Positions 1 through 6,921 of a stretch of 9,878 nucleotides of DNA are shown one piece after another. Under the pieces are notes generated by a model. That model ran no database searches and was not told where the DNA came from. It saw only the letters and a program-made list of their open reading frames with translations. Positions within the stretch are counted from its first letter, which is position 1; each line of letters begins with the position of its first letter. Both the position numbers and the translations under genes were made by a program. The stretch spans positions 1 to 9,878 of the forward strand of contig JAPWUT010000046.1 in the NCBI GenBank assembly GCA_028275425.1. The letters are read 5' to 3'. The stretch comes from Anaerolineae bacterium. GTDB taxonomy: Bacteria; Chloroflexota; Anaerolineae; SpSt-600.

Positions 1-28
1 ATTGCAGGGTTCGCTTATTCAATTGCAT
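1..28 (-). CDS. 5' end of an unidentified gene, cut by the window edge
   Basis: An ATG at 28 opens a frame reading MQLNKRTLQ before the window ends. A strong ribosome-binding site (GAGGAGG on the minus strand) lies about 5 nt before the ATG and overlaps the stop codon of the preceding membrane-protein gene. The gap between that stop and this start is only 9 nt, which suggests translational coupling in the same leftward operon as hppA. Nine residues are too few to name a family. The call rests on the ribosome-binding site and spacing alone. Confidence 0.55.
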
Positions 29-37
29 TGGGCCTCC

Positions 38-2284
38 TCAACGGCTAAGCTCGTTCACTACGTTTATCATTATACCATCCCCTGCAATCACTCCTCCTCT
101 GTCGCGAGCTATAAGGTTCCTGAACTCAGGCTCAAGCGCGTACAGCCCTGTTCTCACGTAGCTCAAAGTCGCCTGGCTTGGGATATGGATTATGTGCCGG
201 TCAGGGGTTATCTCGCCTGGTTCCCAACGGGTGGTGGGGGAAAAGCTTTCCCCAGGCGGGCCATCGTGCTGGGAAATTTTTTCCCCTCCAGGGCCAAGGA
301 TGTGAACGAATGCCGTTAGGTTCTCTTCCAGTGGTCCTAAAGCCATCCAGTAAAGCGTTGCCTCCGCAGCCTCGGCTCCTCGCTTGAAGCTTAAGCCCAG
401 AAGCGCCACTTTCCCTTCAAAGTCCGCCCCTACACTAATGGGCTGCACGCATGTAGAATCTCGGAGGTTATGCCAGCCCCAGAGGGCAAACCATAGGGCT
501 ACGGGCAATAGGAGAATTAAAAGCCATCTCTTAGGTTCAACTCGCCAAATGAGGGTCAAGGTCAGCAATGCCCCCACCAAAGCAAGCGCCTTCCCCAATT
601 TCCGAGGCAAAGTATCACCGAACCAGATTTTGATAGTATGCTCCCCAGCCGGGATTTTAATGGTTACCAGGCCAAGCACGGGAGAGGGGGACACTTCAAG
701 GGGAATCCCTTCAGCAGCAGCCTGCCAGCCGGGAAACCAAAACTGGTGCCAGCGGATATAAGTATCGCGGGAGGAGTTCACAGTCAGGGTGACTTTCAGA
801 GGGCAGATGAGCTTAAGTTCTACTTTTTCAGGCCCGTAATACTCTTCAGCCCAAGGAGATGGTCCCTCCCGAGGCAGCCAGAATTCCTCCCTCGGAACCT
901 TGACCGTAACTGGGAGGTATTCCAAAAGCCAAGGCCCTCCCCAAAGCCTGGCCCATAGAGCAGTCTGATAATCGTATTGAGCCATGGAGTGGAAGTTGAC
1001 TTCGTCCTCCTTAAGCACTGGCTGGCCCGTTTCAGGCCACCTAAGGGGTTCCCATTCTATGCCAGCGAGCGAGGTGAAAGCCCAAATCGCAGCCACTAAG
1101 AGCAAGCAGGTTGCCCTCGGAAGCTTGGGTAGCCTCTGGCTTAAATAGATGGCTATAGGGGCAACTAAGAGAGAGCCGAAGAGCCCGGCCATCGCTTGAA
1201 ATCGCCACGGAAATTGGAGGAAGGTGAGGGGCTTGAGGTTTAGCCAGAGGAATGATGAGGAAGGAGTGTTTATAAAGGCAGCAATGGCCACAGAAAGGGC
1301 AGCCGCCAAGGTTAAAGCCTTTTTCTCCGCATCAAAAGAGCGAATTTGAGTTAAGGCCAGGATGAAGCCGCAAGCCATAAGGACCGTTTGCCAGAGGCTA
1401 AAAAGGTGCTGGGAAATGGGGTAATGGTGGATTAACGAGCGGGAAAAAAGTTCGGCGAAAGGGAGGAGGAAGTTCAAAGGTTCAGTGACCGATGGAGCAA
1501 TCTGGCCGGCCCTGATCCATCGGTTCTCGGCAAGGGCGGGGAGCCAGTAGAAAGCGCTAAGGGCAAGCCCGAGAATCACCCCTAAAGCTACAAGGAGCAA
1601 AGCCTTTAGCCGGCCGGAAGGCTTGGCAAAAGTCAGGGCTAAGGTGTAAGCCAAGGCAAAAGGGGCAAAGATAAAAGCCGAAAGGTTGTGGGTGAGGATG
1701 AGGCCAGCAACCGCCAAAGCCAGGAAAGGGATAGGCTTAAGGGTATCCTTTCTCACCACTTTCCAAAGTAACCATAAGATTAGCGGGAAGAAGACGAAGG
1801 CCAGATGCTCCGCCAGAGCCGCTCGGACATAGGCATTAGCTATGTGGTAAGGGAAGTAGGTATAGGCCACTGCTACCCAGAGGCCGGCTTCCTCGCCGAA
1901 GAGGTCCTTGGCCCATAGGTAAGCCACAAAAGCGGCCAGGAGGAAAGAAAGGCCAAAGGAGGCTTTCAGGGAGTTTATGAACCCGAACCCAAGCCAGTGG
2001 AGGAAGACGACAAGGTAATAGCTCAGAGGAGCATAGAAGTTAGTGACCGGGTAGCCATAGAAGAAGCCGAGGTTAGGGAGCCAGCGGGGATAAAGCTCCC
2101 ACCCCCGCAGGGTGTAGTCCAAATCAAAAGAGCGAAAAAGGTGGTGGAAAGGGTCGTGGGAGGCCCAGAGGCCTGGCTTGAAGAGAGGGAATAGGGCGGG
2201 TAAGGTAAAAGCTATGAGTAAGGAAAGAGCCGTAAAAGTGGGAAGGGGGCCCGGAGATTTCCGAGCCCCCTTGCCATCCGCCAT
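38..2284 (-). CDS. PTPS-related multi-pass membrane protein (GT-C-like) with C-terminal beta-rich domain
   Basis: A large integral membrane protein of about 748 residues. The N-terminal two-thirds contain around ten hydrophobic segments. Near the start lies HDPFHHLFR (about 43-51), then YPRW (65-68) and GYPVTNFYAPLSY (77-89). Later come LTHNLSA (about 197-203) and QFPWRF (about 357-362). This pattern resembles the '6-pyruvoyl-tetrahydropterin synthase-related' membrane family, whose name is historical and does not imply pterin chemistry. An acidic residue in the first outward loop recalls GT-C glycosyltransferases, so a role in transferring sugars from lipid carriers at the outer face is possible but unproven. 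Residues about 420-555 form a soluble domain, two more membrane segments follow (about 562-606), and about 615-745 is a predicted beta-rich domain (LYWMALGPLEENLTAFVHIL) of a type I associate with Chloroflexota membrane glycosyltransferases. The ATG at 2284 shares one base with the hppA stop. A GTG at 2287, giving a 4-base overlap, is equally possible. GAGGAG lies just upstream. Substrate unknown. Confidence 0.82.
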   Translation of the reverse strand: MADGKGARKSPGPLPTFTALSLLIAFTLPALFPLFKPGLWASHDPFHHLFRSFDLDYTLRGWELYPRWLPNLGFFYGYPVTNFYAPLSYYLVVFLHWLGFGFINSLKASFGLSFLLAAFVAYLWAKDLFGEEAGLWVAVAYTYFPYHIANAYVRAALAEHLAFVFFPLILWLLWKVVRKDTLKPIPFLALAVAGLILTHNLSAFIFAPFALAYTLALTFAKPSGRLKALLLVALGVILGLALSAFYWLPALAENRWIRAGQIAPSVTEPLNFLLPFAELFSRSLIHHYPISQHLFSLWQTVLMACGFILALTQIRSFDAEKKALTLAAALSVAIAAFINTPSSSFLWLNLKPLTFLQFPWRFQAMAGLFGSLLVAPIAIYLSQRLPKLPRATCLLLVAAIWAFTSLAGIEWEPLRWPETGQPVLKEDEVNFHSMAQYDYQTALWARLWGGPWLLEYLPVTVKVPREEFWLPREGPSPWAEEYYGPEKVELKLICPLKVTLTVNSSRDTYIRWHQFWFPGWQAAAEGIPLEVSPSPVLGLVTIKIPAGEHTIKIWFGDTLPRKLGKALALVGALLTLTLIWRVEPKRWLLILLLPVALWFALWGWHNLRDSTCVQPISVGADFEGKVALLGLSFKRGAEAAEATLYWMALGPLEENLTAFVHILGPGGEKISQHDGPPGESFSPTTRWEPGEITPDRHIIHIPSQATLSYVRTGLYALEPEFRNLIARDRGGVIAGDGIMINVVNELSR

Positions 2285-4473
2285 CACCTCTCCTCTTCCG
2301 GCAAGAAATGCGCTTCTTTCTTGCTATACCACACAGATATGGCCACGATTATGATGCAAATGGCCACAAAAAGGTAGATAGGCCATTTGGGGGAAGAGTG
2401 GGAGGAGTGAAGCCTTACGATTATGGGGGCGATTATGACCGAAACCAAGTTCACCACTTTTATCATCGGGTTGAGGGCCGGGCCTGAAGTATCCTTGAGG
2501 GGGTCACCCACCGTATCGCCCACAACGCTGGCCTTGTGGGCTTCGGAGCCTTTGCCGCCGTAAAGCCCATCCTCTATGGTCTTCTTAGCGTTATCCCAAG
2601 CCCCTCCGGCGTTGGCCATGAATACGGCCAACAGCTGGCCGGTTAAGATTATCCCCGCCAGGAAAGCCCCCAGGGCCTCTTCACGCAGGGCAAATCCAAC
2701 GATGAGCGGGGAAAGGACAGCCAGGAGGCCAAGGCCTACAAGCTCACGCTGAGCAGCCCTGGTGCAGATTGTAACTGCCTTGGCATAGTCAGGCTTAACA
2801 AGCCCCTCCATGAGGCCTGGGATGCGGAATTGTCTCCGCACTTCCTCAATGATGAGGGAAGCCGCCCTCGCTACTGCCCTTATGGTAAGGGAACTGAAGA
2901 GGAACGGGATAGCCCCGCCTATGAGCAGGCCGATGAACACTTGAGGCTTAACCACGTTTATGGTAAAGGCCTGGATTCCGGTCTCCTCGGTGAAGGAACC
3001 AAACAAGCAGACGGCCGCAATCACTGCCGAACCTATGGCTATCCCTTTAGTTATGGCTTTGGTGGTGTTGCCTACCGCATCCAGGTCGGCCAAGATTTTG
3101 CGGGCCGAGGGTTCAAGCCCCACCATCTCCCCAATTCCGTTGGCATTATCGGCTATGGGGCCAAAAGCATCCATGGAGACATTGTTTCCGGTCAGGGTAA
3201 GCATGCCTATGCCGGTAAGGGCCACCCCGTAGAAGATGAGAGCAGGCTCTCCAGCGAAGATTATGACCGAGGCCAAGATAGCGAAGGCTATTACGAATAT
3301 AGCCCAGACGGTGCTTTCATACCCGGTAGCCAAGCCGGTTAGGATTGTAGTAGCCGAGCCAGTGCGAGTGGAACGGGCTATCTCCTGCACAGGAGCAAAC
3401 CTGGTACCGGTGAAGTAATCGGTCAGGTAGTTTATGATAACTGCCAGGATAATCCCAGCCAAAGTAGCCCAGAAAAGCCTAAGGTCGTGGGCGTAGAATT
3501 TGGCCAGGAGGAAGAAGCCGATTATGGAAGTCAAGGCTGAGATATTGTACCCTCGCTTTATGGCATCCATAGCATTTTCCTGCTCGCTGCGGGCACGGAC
3601 AGCGTAAGTCCCAATTATGGAGGAGAGGACTCCGATGGCTCGGACCATTAGGGGGAACACAATCCAGCGGTAATCGTGGGGGTTACCAAGGTAGTGCATA
3701 ACCCCTATGCCCAGAATCATGGCTGAGACTATGGTGACTTCGTAGGATTCAAAGATGTCGGCAGCCATACCAGCGCAATCCCCGACGTTATCCCCAACAA
3801 GGTCCGCCACCACGGCCGCATTGCGGGGGTCATCCTCCGGAACGCCTTGCTCTACTTTGCCCACCAGGTCTGCCCCCACATCGGCGGCTTTAGTGTAGAT
3901 TCCGCCGCCTACTCGCATGAAGAGTGCCAGCAGGGTTCCACCGAAACCAAACCCCAAAAGGACATCCTTGGCATGTATTCCGTAGATAAGGAATATGATT
4001 GTACCGCCCAGGAGGCCGAGGCCGTCGGTTAGCATTCCGGTTATCGTTCCGGTGCGGTAGGCGATGCGGAGGGCCTCGCTAAAGGACTTGCGCGAGGCGG
4101 CAGCCACTCTTACGTTCCCCTGGACGGCCATACTCATTCCCACGTAGCCTACAGTTCCGGAGAAAGTTGCCCCCATGACGAACGCTAAAGCTCGGCCGAC
4201 GGAGATTTTCAACGGTTCTCCGGCCAGGTGGGCGGAGAAGAAAAGGGCTATGGCCAAAAGGACGATGAGCCAGAGGATGGTGCGGAACTGGGTGTTCAGG
4301 TAAGCCTTAGCCCCGCTGCGGATAGCGTTTGCTACCTCTTCCATTTCCTTTGTCCCGGTTGGTTCCCGCAGGACTTGGCGGCCGAGGAGGAAGGCGTATA
4401 CAAGGCCGCCGATAGCTACCAGAAGGATGCTCCAAACGCCGAAGATTTCAAAGGCACTGGCTCCCTCCAGCAA
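2284..4473 (-). CDS. hppA: Membrane-bound proton-pumping inorganic pyrophosphatase, K+-independent type
   Basis: HppA hydrolyses pyrophosphate and uses the energy to pump H+ across the cytoplasmic membrane. The 729 residues match the usual family length and hold about 16 hydrophobic segments. The cytoplasmic pyrophosphate/Mg site is intact: DVGADLVGKVE (198-208), DDPRN (214-218), DLVGDNVGD (224-232), NAGGAWDNAKK (621-631) and DTVGDPLKDTSGP (652-664). The subtype is readable from GNTTKAITKG (469-478). Lys472 with Thr475 is the pair known from K+-independent H+-pumps, whereas K+-dependent enzymes carry Ala and Gly there. The start is TTG at 4473, supported by AAGGAGGTG six to seven bases upstream and by the short leader from the promoter at 4505-4532. 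It is the first gene of a leftward operon and its stop overlaps the next start. Likely roles are removing biosynthetic pyrophosphate and sustaining proton-motive force under low energy supply. Identity is very secure; ion specificity is from the motif only. Confidence 0.96.
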   Translation of the reverse strand: MLEGASAFEIFGVWSILLVAIGGLVYAFLLGRQVLREPTGTKEMEEVANAIRSGAKAYLNTQFRTILWLIVLLAIALFFSAHLAGEPLKISVGRALAFVMGATFSGTVGYVGMSMAVQGNVRVAAASRKSFSEALRIAYRTGTITGMLTDGLGLLGGTIIFLIYGIHAKDVLLGFGFGGTLLALFMRVGGGIYTKAADVGADLVGKVEQGVPEDDPRNAAVVADLVGDNVGDCAGMAADIFESYEVTIVSAMILGIGVMHYLGNPHDYRWIVFPLMVRAIGVLSSIIGTYAVRARSEQENAMDAIKRGYNISALTSIIGFFLLAKFYAHDLRLFWATLAGIILAVIINYLTDYFTGTRFAPVQEIARSTRTGSATTILTGLATGYESTVWAIFVIAFAILASVIIFAGEPALIFYGVALTGIGMLTLTGNNVSMDAFGPIADNANGIGEMVGLEPSARKILADLDAVGNTTKAITKGIAIGSAVIAAVCLFGSFTEETGIQAFTINVVKPQVFIGLLIGGAIPFLFSSLTIRAVARAASLIIEEVRRQFRIPGLMEGLVKPDYAKAVTICTRAAQRELVGLGLLAVLSPLIVGFALREEALGAFLAGIILTGQLLAVFMANAGGAWDNAKKTIEDGLYGGKGSEAHKASVVGDTVGDPLKDTSGPALNPMIKVVNLVSVIIAPIIVRLHSSHSSPKWPIYLFVAICIIIVAISVWYSKKEAHFLPEEER

Positions 4474-4504
4474 TTTGCACCTCCTTGCCTCAAGGGTAGT
4501 AAAA

Positions 4505-4532
4505 ATTTTACCACTTTTAATTGCATTGTCAA
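4505..4532 (-). promoter_or_regulatory. hppA promoter, sigma-70 type
   Basis: On the minus strand TTGACA (4532-4527) is followed by a 16-nt spacer and TAAAAT (4510-4505). Transcription would start near 4498, leaving a leader of only about 25 nt that carries the ribosome-binding site AAGGAGGTG (4486-4478). There is no room for an attenuator, unlike the other two promoters in the window. Confidence 0.72.
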
Positions 4533-4560
4533 ATTTGCAATCTTGCGGGGTCTCGTATTG

Positions 4561-5085
4561 CCCACCCCCGTGGGCTTAGGGTTCGCCAGGGTTTTGGGCC
4601 CCACTCGTGGGCAGGTTGCTAAGGTGGGCTACTCGCCCCCTTTTAAGGTTTCGTGGGGGAACACCCCCCACAACCCCCTGCCAGGGGGCTCTGCCCCCTG
4701 GACCCCCGTTTGCCAGCGTATTGGGCCCCACTCGTGGCGGGGTGACAGGAGTTAGCCGCTCGCCCCTTCTTTGAAAAATTCGGGGGCACATCCCCCAAAC
4801 CCCCTGGGAGGGGGCTGCGCCCCCTCCACCCCCGCTGCCCACCCCCGTGGGCTTAGGGTTCGCCAAGGTTTTGGGCCCCACTCGTGGGCAGGTTGCTAAG
4901 GTGGGCTACTCGCCCCCTTTTAAGGTTTCGTGTGGGGACACCCCCCCACAACCCCCTGCCAGGGGGCTCTGCCCCCTGGACCCCCGTTTGCCCACCCTCG
5001 TAGGCTTTGGGTTCGCCAGGGTTTTGGGTCCCACCCGTAGCGGGGTTATCAGAGTGTGCTGCTCGCCCCCTATTTTTAGACTCCC
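4561..5085 (+). repeat. Tandem array A of ~150-bp GC-rich palindromic repeats (four units)
   Basis: The gene-free stretch between the divergent hppA and cbiM promoters is mostly this array. Units are 4561-4711, 4712-4837, 4838-4990 and 4991 to about 5085. Full units open with CCCACCC(C/T)CGT(G/A)GGC, continue with GGGTTCGCCAGGGTTTTGGG and a CCCACTCGTGG segment, then a CTCGCCCCC segment, and end in stacked palindromes such as GGGGACACCCCCC and AGGGGGCTCTGCCCCCT followed by GGACCCCCGTTT. Units one and three are nearly identical (about 97% by eye). Unit two lacks the opening module. Unit four lacks the palindromic tail and stops about 15 nt before the cbiM -35 box. Both strands are open in several frames, but the translations are only repeat-derived Gly/Pro/Arg-rich strings. 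A matching array lies at 9357-9878. Function unknown. Confidence 0.9.
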
Positions 5086-5100
5086 CCCTCGCACGCCAGT

Positions 5101-5129
5101 TTGACAAAGGTTTTGTTCACTGCTATAAT
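5101..5129 (+). promoter_or_regulatory. cbiMNQO promoter, consensus sigma-70
   Basis: TTGACA (5101-5106), a 17-nt spacer, and TATAAT (5124-5129) preceded by TG one base upstream (extended -10). Both hexamers match consensus exactly. Transcription should begin around 5136. So strong a promoter implies that control is exerted downstream, consistent with the terminator in the leader. Confidence 0.88.
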
Positions 5130-5135
5130 AAGCGC

Positions 5136-5262
5136 AGACCCGCCCCCGAAGGGGCTATTTAGGCCCAAAATTTAATACAAGGGGAAGGACCACGAAGGCC
5201 AAGAGGCTGGCTTGAAAGCCCGCCCACTTCGTGGTTTTTTTATCCCCAAAAGGAGGTGGGTT
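5136..5262 (+). promoter_or_regulatory. Structured cbiM leader RNA, candidate riboswitch/attenuator
   Basis: About 125 nt separate the predicted transcription start from the cbiM ATG. The leader can form a GCCCC-CGAA-GGGGC hairpin (about 5142-5155). This competes with an alternative pairing of GGGGCT to AGGCCC (5151-5166, one mismatch). A large hairpin ending in a T run follows (5189-5241). GGGGA (5181-5185) can also pair with TCCCC (5242-5246), closing a stem around the terminator. No ATG or GTG start occurs in the leader, so peptide-based attenuation is unlikely. Metal importers of this class are often controlled by cobalamin or Ni/Co-sensing RNAs. I see no GCCACTG core of a full cobalamin riboswitch and cannot confirm the NiCo class. 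Family unassigned. Confidence 0.6.
5189..5241 (+). terminator. Intrinsic terminator/attenuator in the cbiM leader
   Basis: ACCACGAAG (5189-5197) pairs perfectly with CTTCGTGGT (5227-5235), and the stem runs straight into seven T residues (5235-5241). The 29-nt interior can form a further arm, GGCT-TGAA-AGCC, extended by GGC/GCC. It lies between the promoter and cbiM, only about 10 nt before the ribosome-binding site AGGAGG (5251-5256). It is therefore an attenuator for the operon it precedes rather than an end-of-gene terminator. Confidence 0.82.
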
Positions 5263-5901
5263 ATGCATATACCAGATGGGTTCTTAAACGCTGCTACCGC
5301 TGCCGGAACTTACGTAATCTCGGCCGGCGGGGTTGGCTACGGCCTCCGGCGCCTCGCCGGGAAGCTGGGAGAAAAGCAAATCCCAACTTTAGGGGTAATG
5401 GCCGCTTTCATCTTCGCTGCCCAGATGCTCAATTTCCCGGTGGCCGGAGGCACTTCAGGCCACTTGGTAGGAGGAGCTTTGGCCGCTATCCTCCTCGGCC
5501 CCTGGACAGGCCTCTTGGTGATGACTTGCGTCCTCTTGGTGCAAGCGATTGTCTTCCAGGATGGCGGGATTACGGCCCTCGGAGCCAATGTCCTGAACAT
5601 GGGGATAATTTCTGTCTTCGTGGGTTACTACGTTTACCGCTTGGTTTCCGAGCTCCTTAAGGGCAAAAGGCTTGCCGAACCGGTGGGGGGATTTGTGTCC
5701 GGATGGACTTCAATCGTGGTGGCGGCCGTGGCTTGCGCCGTTGAGCTCGCCTTGTCCGGCACTTCACCGCTGGGGGTTGCTTTGCCAGCCATGGCCGGAA
5801 TGCACGCCCTCATAGGAATAGGGGAAGGTCTGATAACAGCCCTGGTCTTAGGTTTCCTTAGGGCAACAAGGCCTGACCTTCTGGCCCTGGAGAAAATTTG
5901 A
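5263..5901 (+). CDS. cbiM: ECF-type cobalt/nickel transporter, substrate-binding membrane subunit CbiM
   Basis: CbiM is the metal-selective S component of the Co2+ (or Ni2+) energy-coupling-factor importer. The correct start is the ATG at 5263, giving MHIPDGFL at the N-terminus. The metal site uses the free N-terminus and His2, so longer upstream starts (for example TTG at 5212, inside the terminator hairpin) would abolish function. AGGAGG at 5251-5256, six bases ahead, supports this. His67 in GTSGHLVGG (63-71) is the other expected metal ligand. Further family motifs are QDGGITALGANVLNMG (99-114) and MAGMHALIGIGEG (177-189). The 212 residues hold about six or seven membrane helices. It is first in a four-gene operon, followed after 12 nt by cbiN. 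The sequence alone does not settle cobalt against nickel. Confidence 0.95.
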   Translation: MHIPDGFLNAATAAGTYVISAGGVGYGLRRLAGKLGEKQIPTLGVMAAFIFAAQMLNFPVAGGTSGHLVGGALAAILLGPWTGLLVMTCVLLVQAIVFQDGGITALGANVLNMGIISVFVGYYVYRLVSELLKGKRLAEPVGGFVSGWTSIVVAAVACAVELALSGTSPLGVALPAMAGMHALIGIGEGLITALVLGFLRATRPDLLALEKI

Positions 5902-5913
5902 AGGAGGGGAGCC

Positions 5914-6192
5914 ATGGAAAAGAAGTGGTGGCTGTGGGGGATTGTCATCGCTTTTGCCCTGACCCTCCTTTCCCCCTTGGCTTCACCCTGGCCTGACGGC
6001 CTTGAGAGGGTAGCCGAGGATTTCGGGTTCATAGAGAGGGCTAAGGAGCCTTTGTTCAAGGTAATCCCGGATTACCTCTTCCCCGGGGTCGGGAATGAAG
6101 CCCTGGCTACCATCCTGGCAGGGATTGTAGGGGTAGCTATAACCTTGGCCTTAAGCTACGGCCTGGCCAGACTCCTCAGGCAAAGGGCATGA
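5914..6192 (+). CDS. cbiN: ECF-type cobalt/nickel transporter small subunit CbiN (PDGLE domain)
   Basis: A 92-residue protein with two membrane helices (about 5-22 and 64-87). Between them is an outward loop carrying SPWPDGLE (24-31), the hallmark of the PDGLE domain found in CbiN and the NikN-type partners of CbiM/NikM. The small subunit is needed for metal loading into CbiM. AAGGAGGGG lies just before the ATG, and the gene's ATGA end overlaps the cbiQ start by 4 nt, so the two are translationally coupled. In some genomes this domain is fused to CbiM; here it is a separate gene. Confidence 0.92.
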   Translation: MEKKWWLWGIVIAFALTLLSPLASPWPDGLERVAEDFGFIERAKEPLFKVIPDYLFPGVGNEALATILAGIVGVAITLALSYGLARLLRQRA

Positions 6193-6917
6193 AGCACAGT
6201 TTCATTGACAAATACAGCGATATTGATAGCCCTATCCACAGGCTGGACCCCAGGACCAAGCTGGTCCTGGGGCTGGCCCTCATCTTGACTTTGGTGGAGA
6301 TGCCTCAAAGGGCATGGCCTGCCTTAGGGATTGCTTTGGGGCTCCTCTTGGTTGTTGCTCTACTGAGCCGTGTCCCAATCCCTTACCTACTTTCCCGTTC
6401 GGCTGCCGTGATACCCTTCGCTTTCCTGGTCACCTTTTTCCGGGTAATCCCGCAGGGGAAGGAGGGGCTTGTGGCTGGGGCAGTGATTGGGGCCAAGGCT
6501 TGGCTATCGGCATTGGCTTTAGTCCTCCTTTCGGCTACAACCCCCTTCCCCTTGCTCCTCAAGGGGATGGAAAAACTTAAGATGCCCCAAGTCCTGGTGT
6601 TGATACTATCCTTCATGTATCGCTACATCTTTGTCCTCCTGGATGAGGCCATGCGTATGGAGAGGGCTTGGGCCTCAAGAGGGGCGGGTCGGAATTGGTG
6701 GGCTTCTTTCAAAGCGATGGCCGGAGTGGCCGGAGTGCTCTTCATACGCAGTTACGAAAGGGCCGAGAGAGTCTACCAAGCCATGCTGGCCAGAGGGTTT
6801 GAAGGCGAGGTCCGAACCCTTAATCCCCTTAGGTTTTCCACTGCTGACCTGGCCTTTGGCTTGGCTTCGGCCCTGAGTTTGGGAGTTCTGTGGATTATAG
6901 CAGCGTTCTGGAGGTGA
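6189..6917 (+). CDS. cbiQ: ECF transporter transmembrane coupling (T) component CbiQ
   Basis: CbiQ is the membrane scaffold that links CbiM to the ATPase. Its 242 residues begin with a short cytoplasmic stretch ending in LDPRTKL (19-25), typical of the family, followed by several membrane helices. Two coupling-helix motifs are visible: AWASRG (160-165) and AMLARG (198-203). Their Arg-Gly pairs sit in the ATPase grooves of ECF transporters. The start overlaps the cbiN stop by 4 nt (ATGA) and cbiO follows 4 nt after the stop. Identity is secure. Confidence 0.94.
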   Translation: MKHSFIDKYSDIDSPIHRLDPRTKLVLGLALILTLVEMPQRAWPALGIALGLLLVVALLSRVPIPYLLSRSAAVIPFAFLVTFFRVIPQGKEGLVAGAVIGAKAWLSALALVLLSATTPFPLLLKGMEKLKMPQVLVLILSFMYRYIFVLLDEAMRMERAWASRGAGRNWWASFKAMAGVAGVLFIRSYERAERVYQAMLARGFEGEVRTLNPLRFSTADLAFGLASALSLGVLWIIAAFWR

Positions 6918-6921
6918 GAGG

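Noticed and set aside
2830..3342. A 170-codon plus-strand ORF opposite hppA.
   Set aside because: Antisense shadow of a conserved membrane gene; its composition reflects the complementary codons.
4561..5085. CRISPR array.
   Set aside because: The units are ~150 bp with no short fixed repeats separated by unique spacers, and no cas genes are present.
4576..5107. Several ORFs of 60-100 codons on both strands within array A.
   Set aside because: They translate the tandem GC-rich repeat, repeat the same peptide strings, lack ribosome-binding sites and occur on both strands.
5197..5214. B12-box-like sequence (GGCCAAGAGGCTGGC) in the cbiM leader.
   Set aside because: About four mismatches to the box as I remember it, no GCCACTG core upstream, and the segment lies inside the terminator stem. 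Not enough for a cobalamin riboswitch call.
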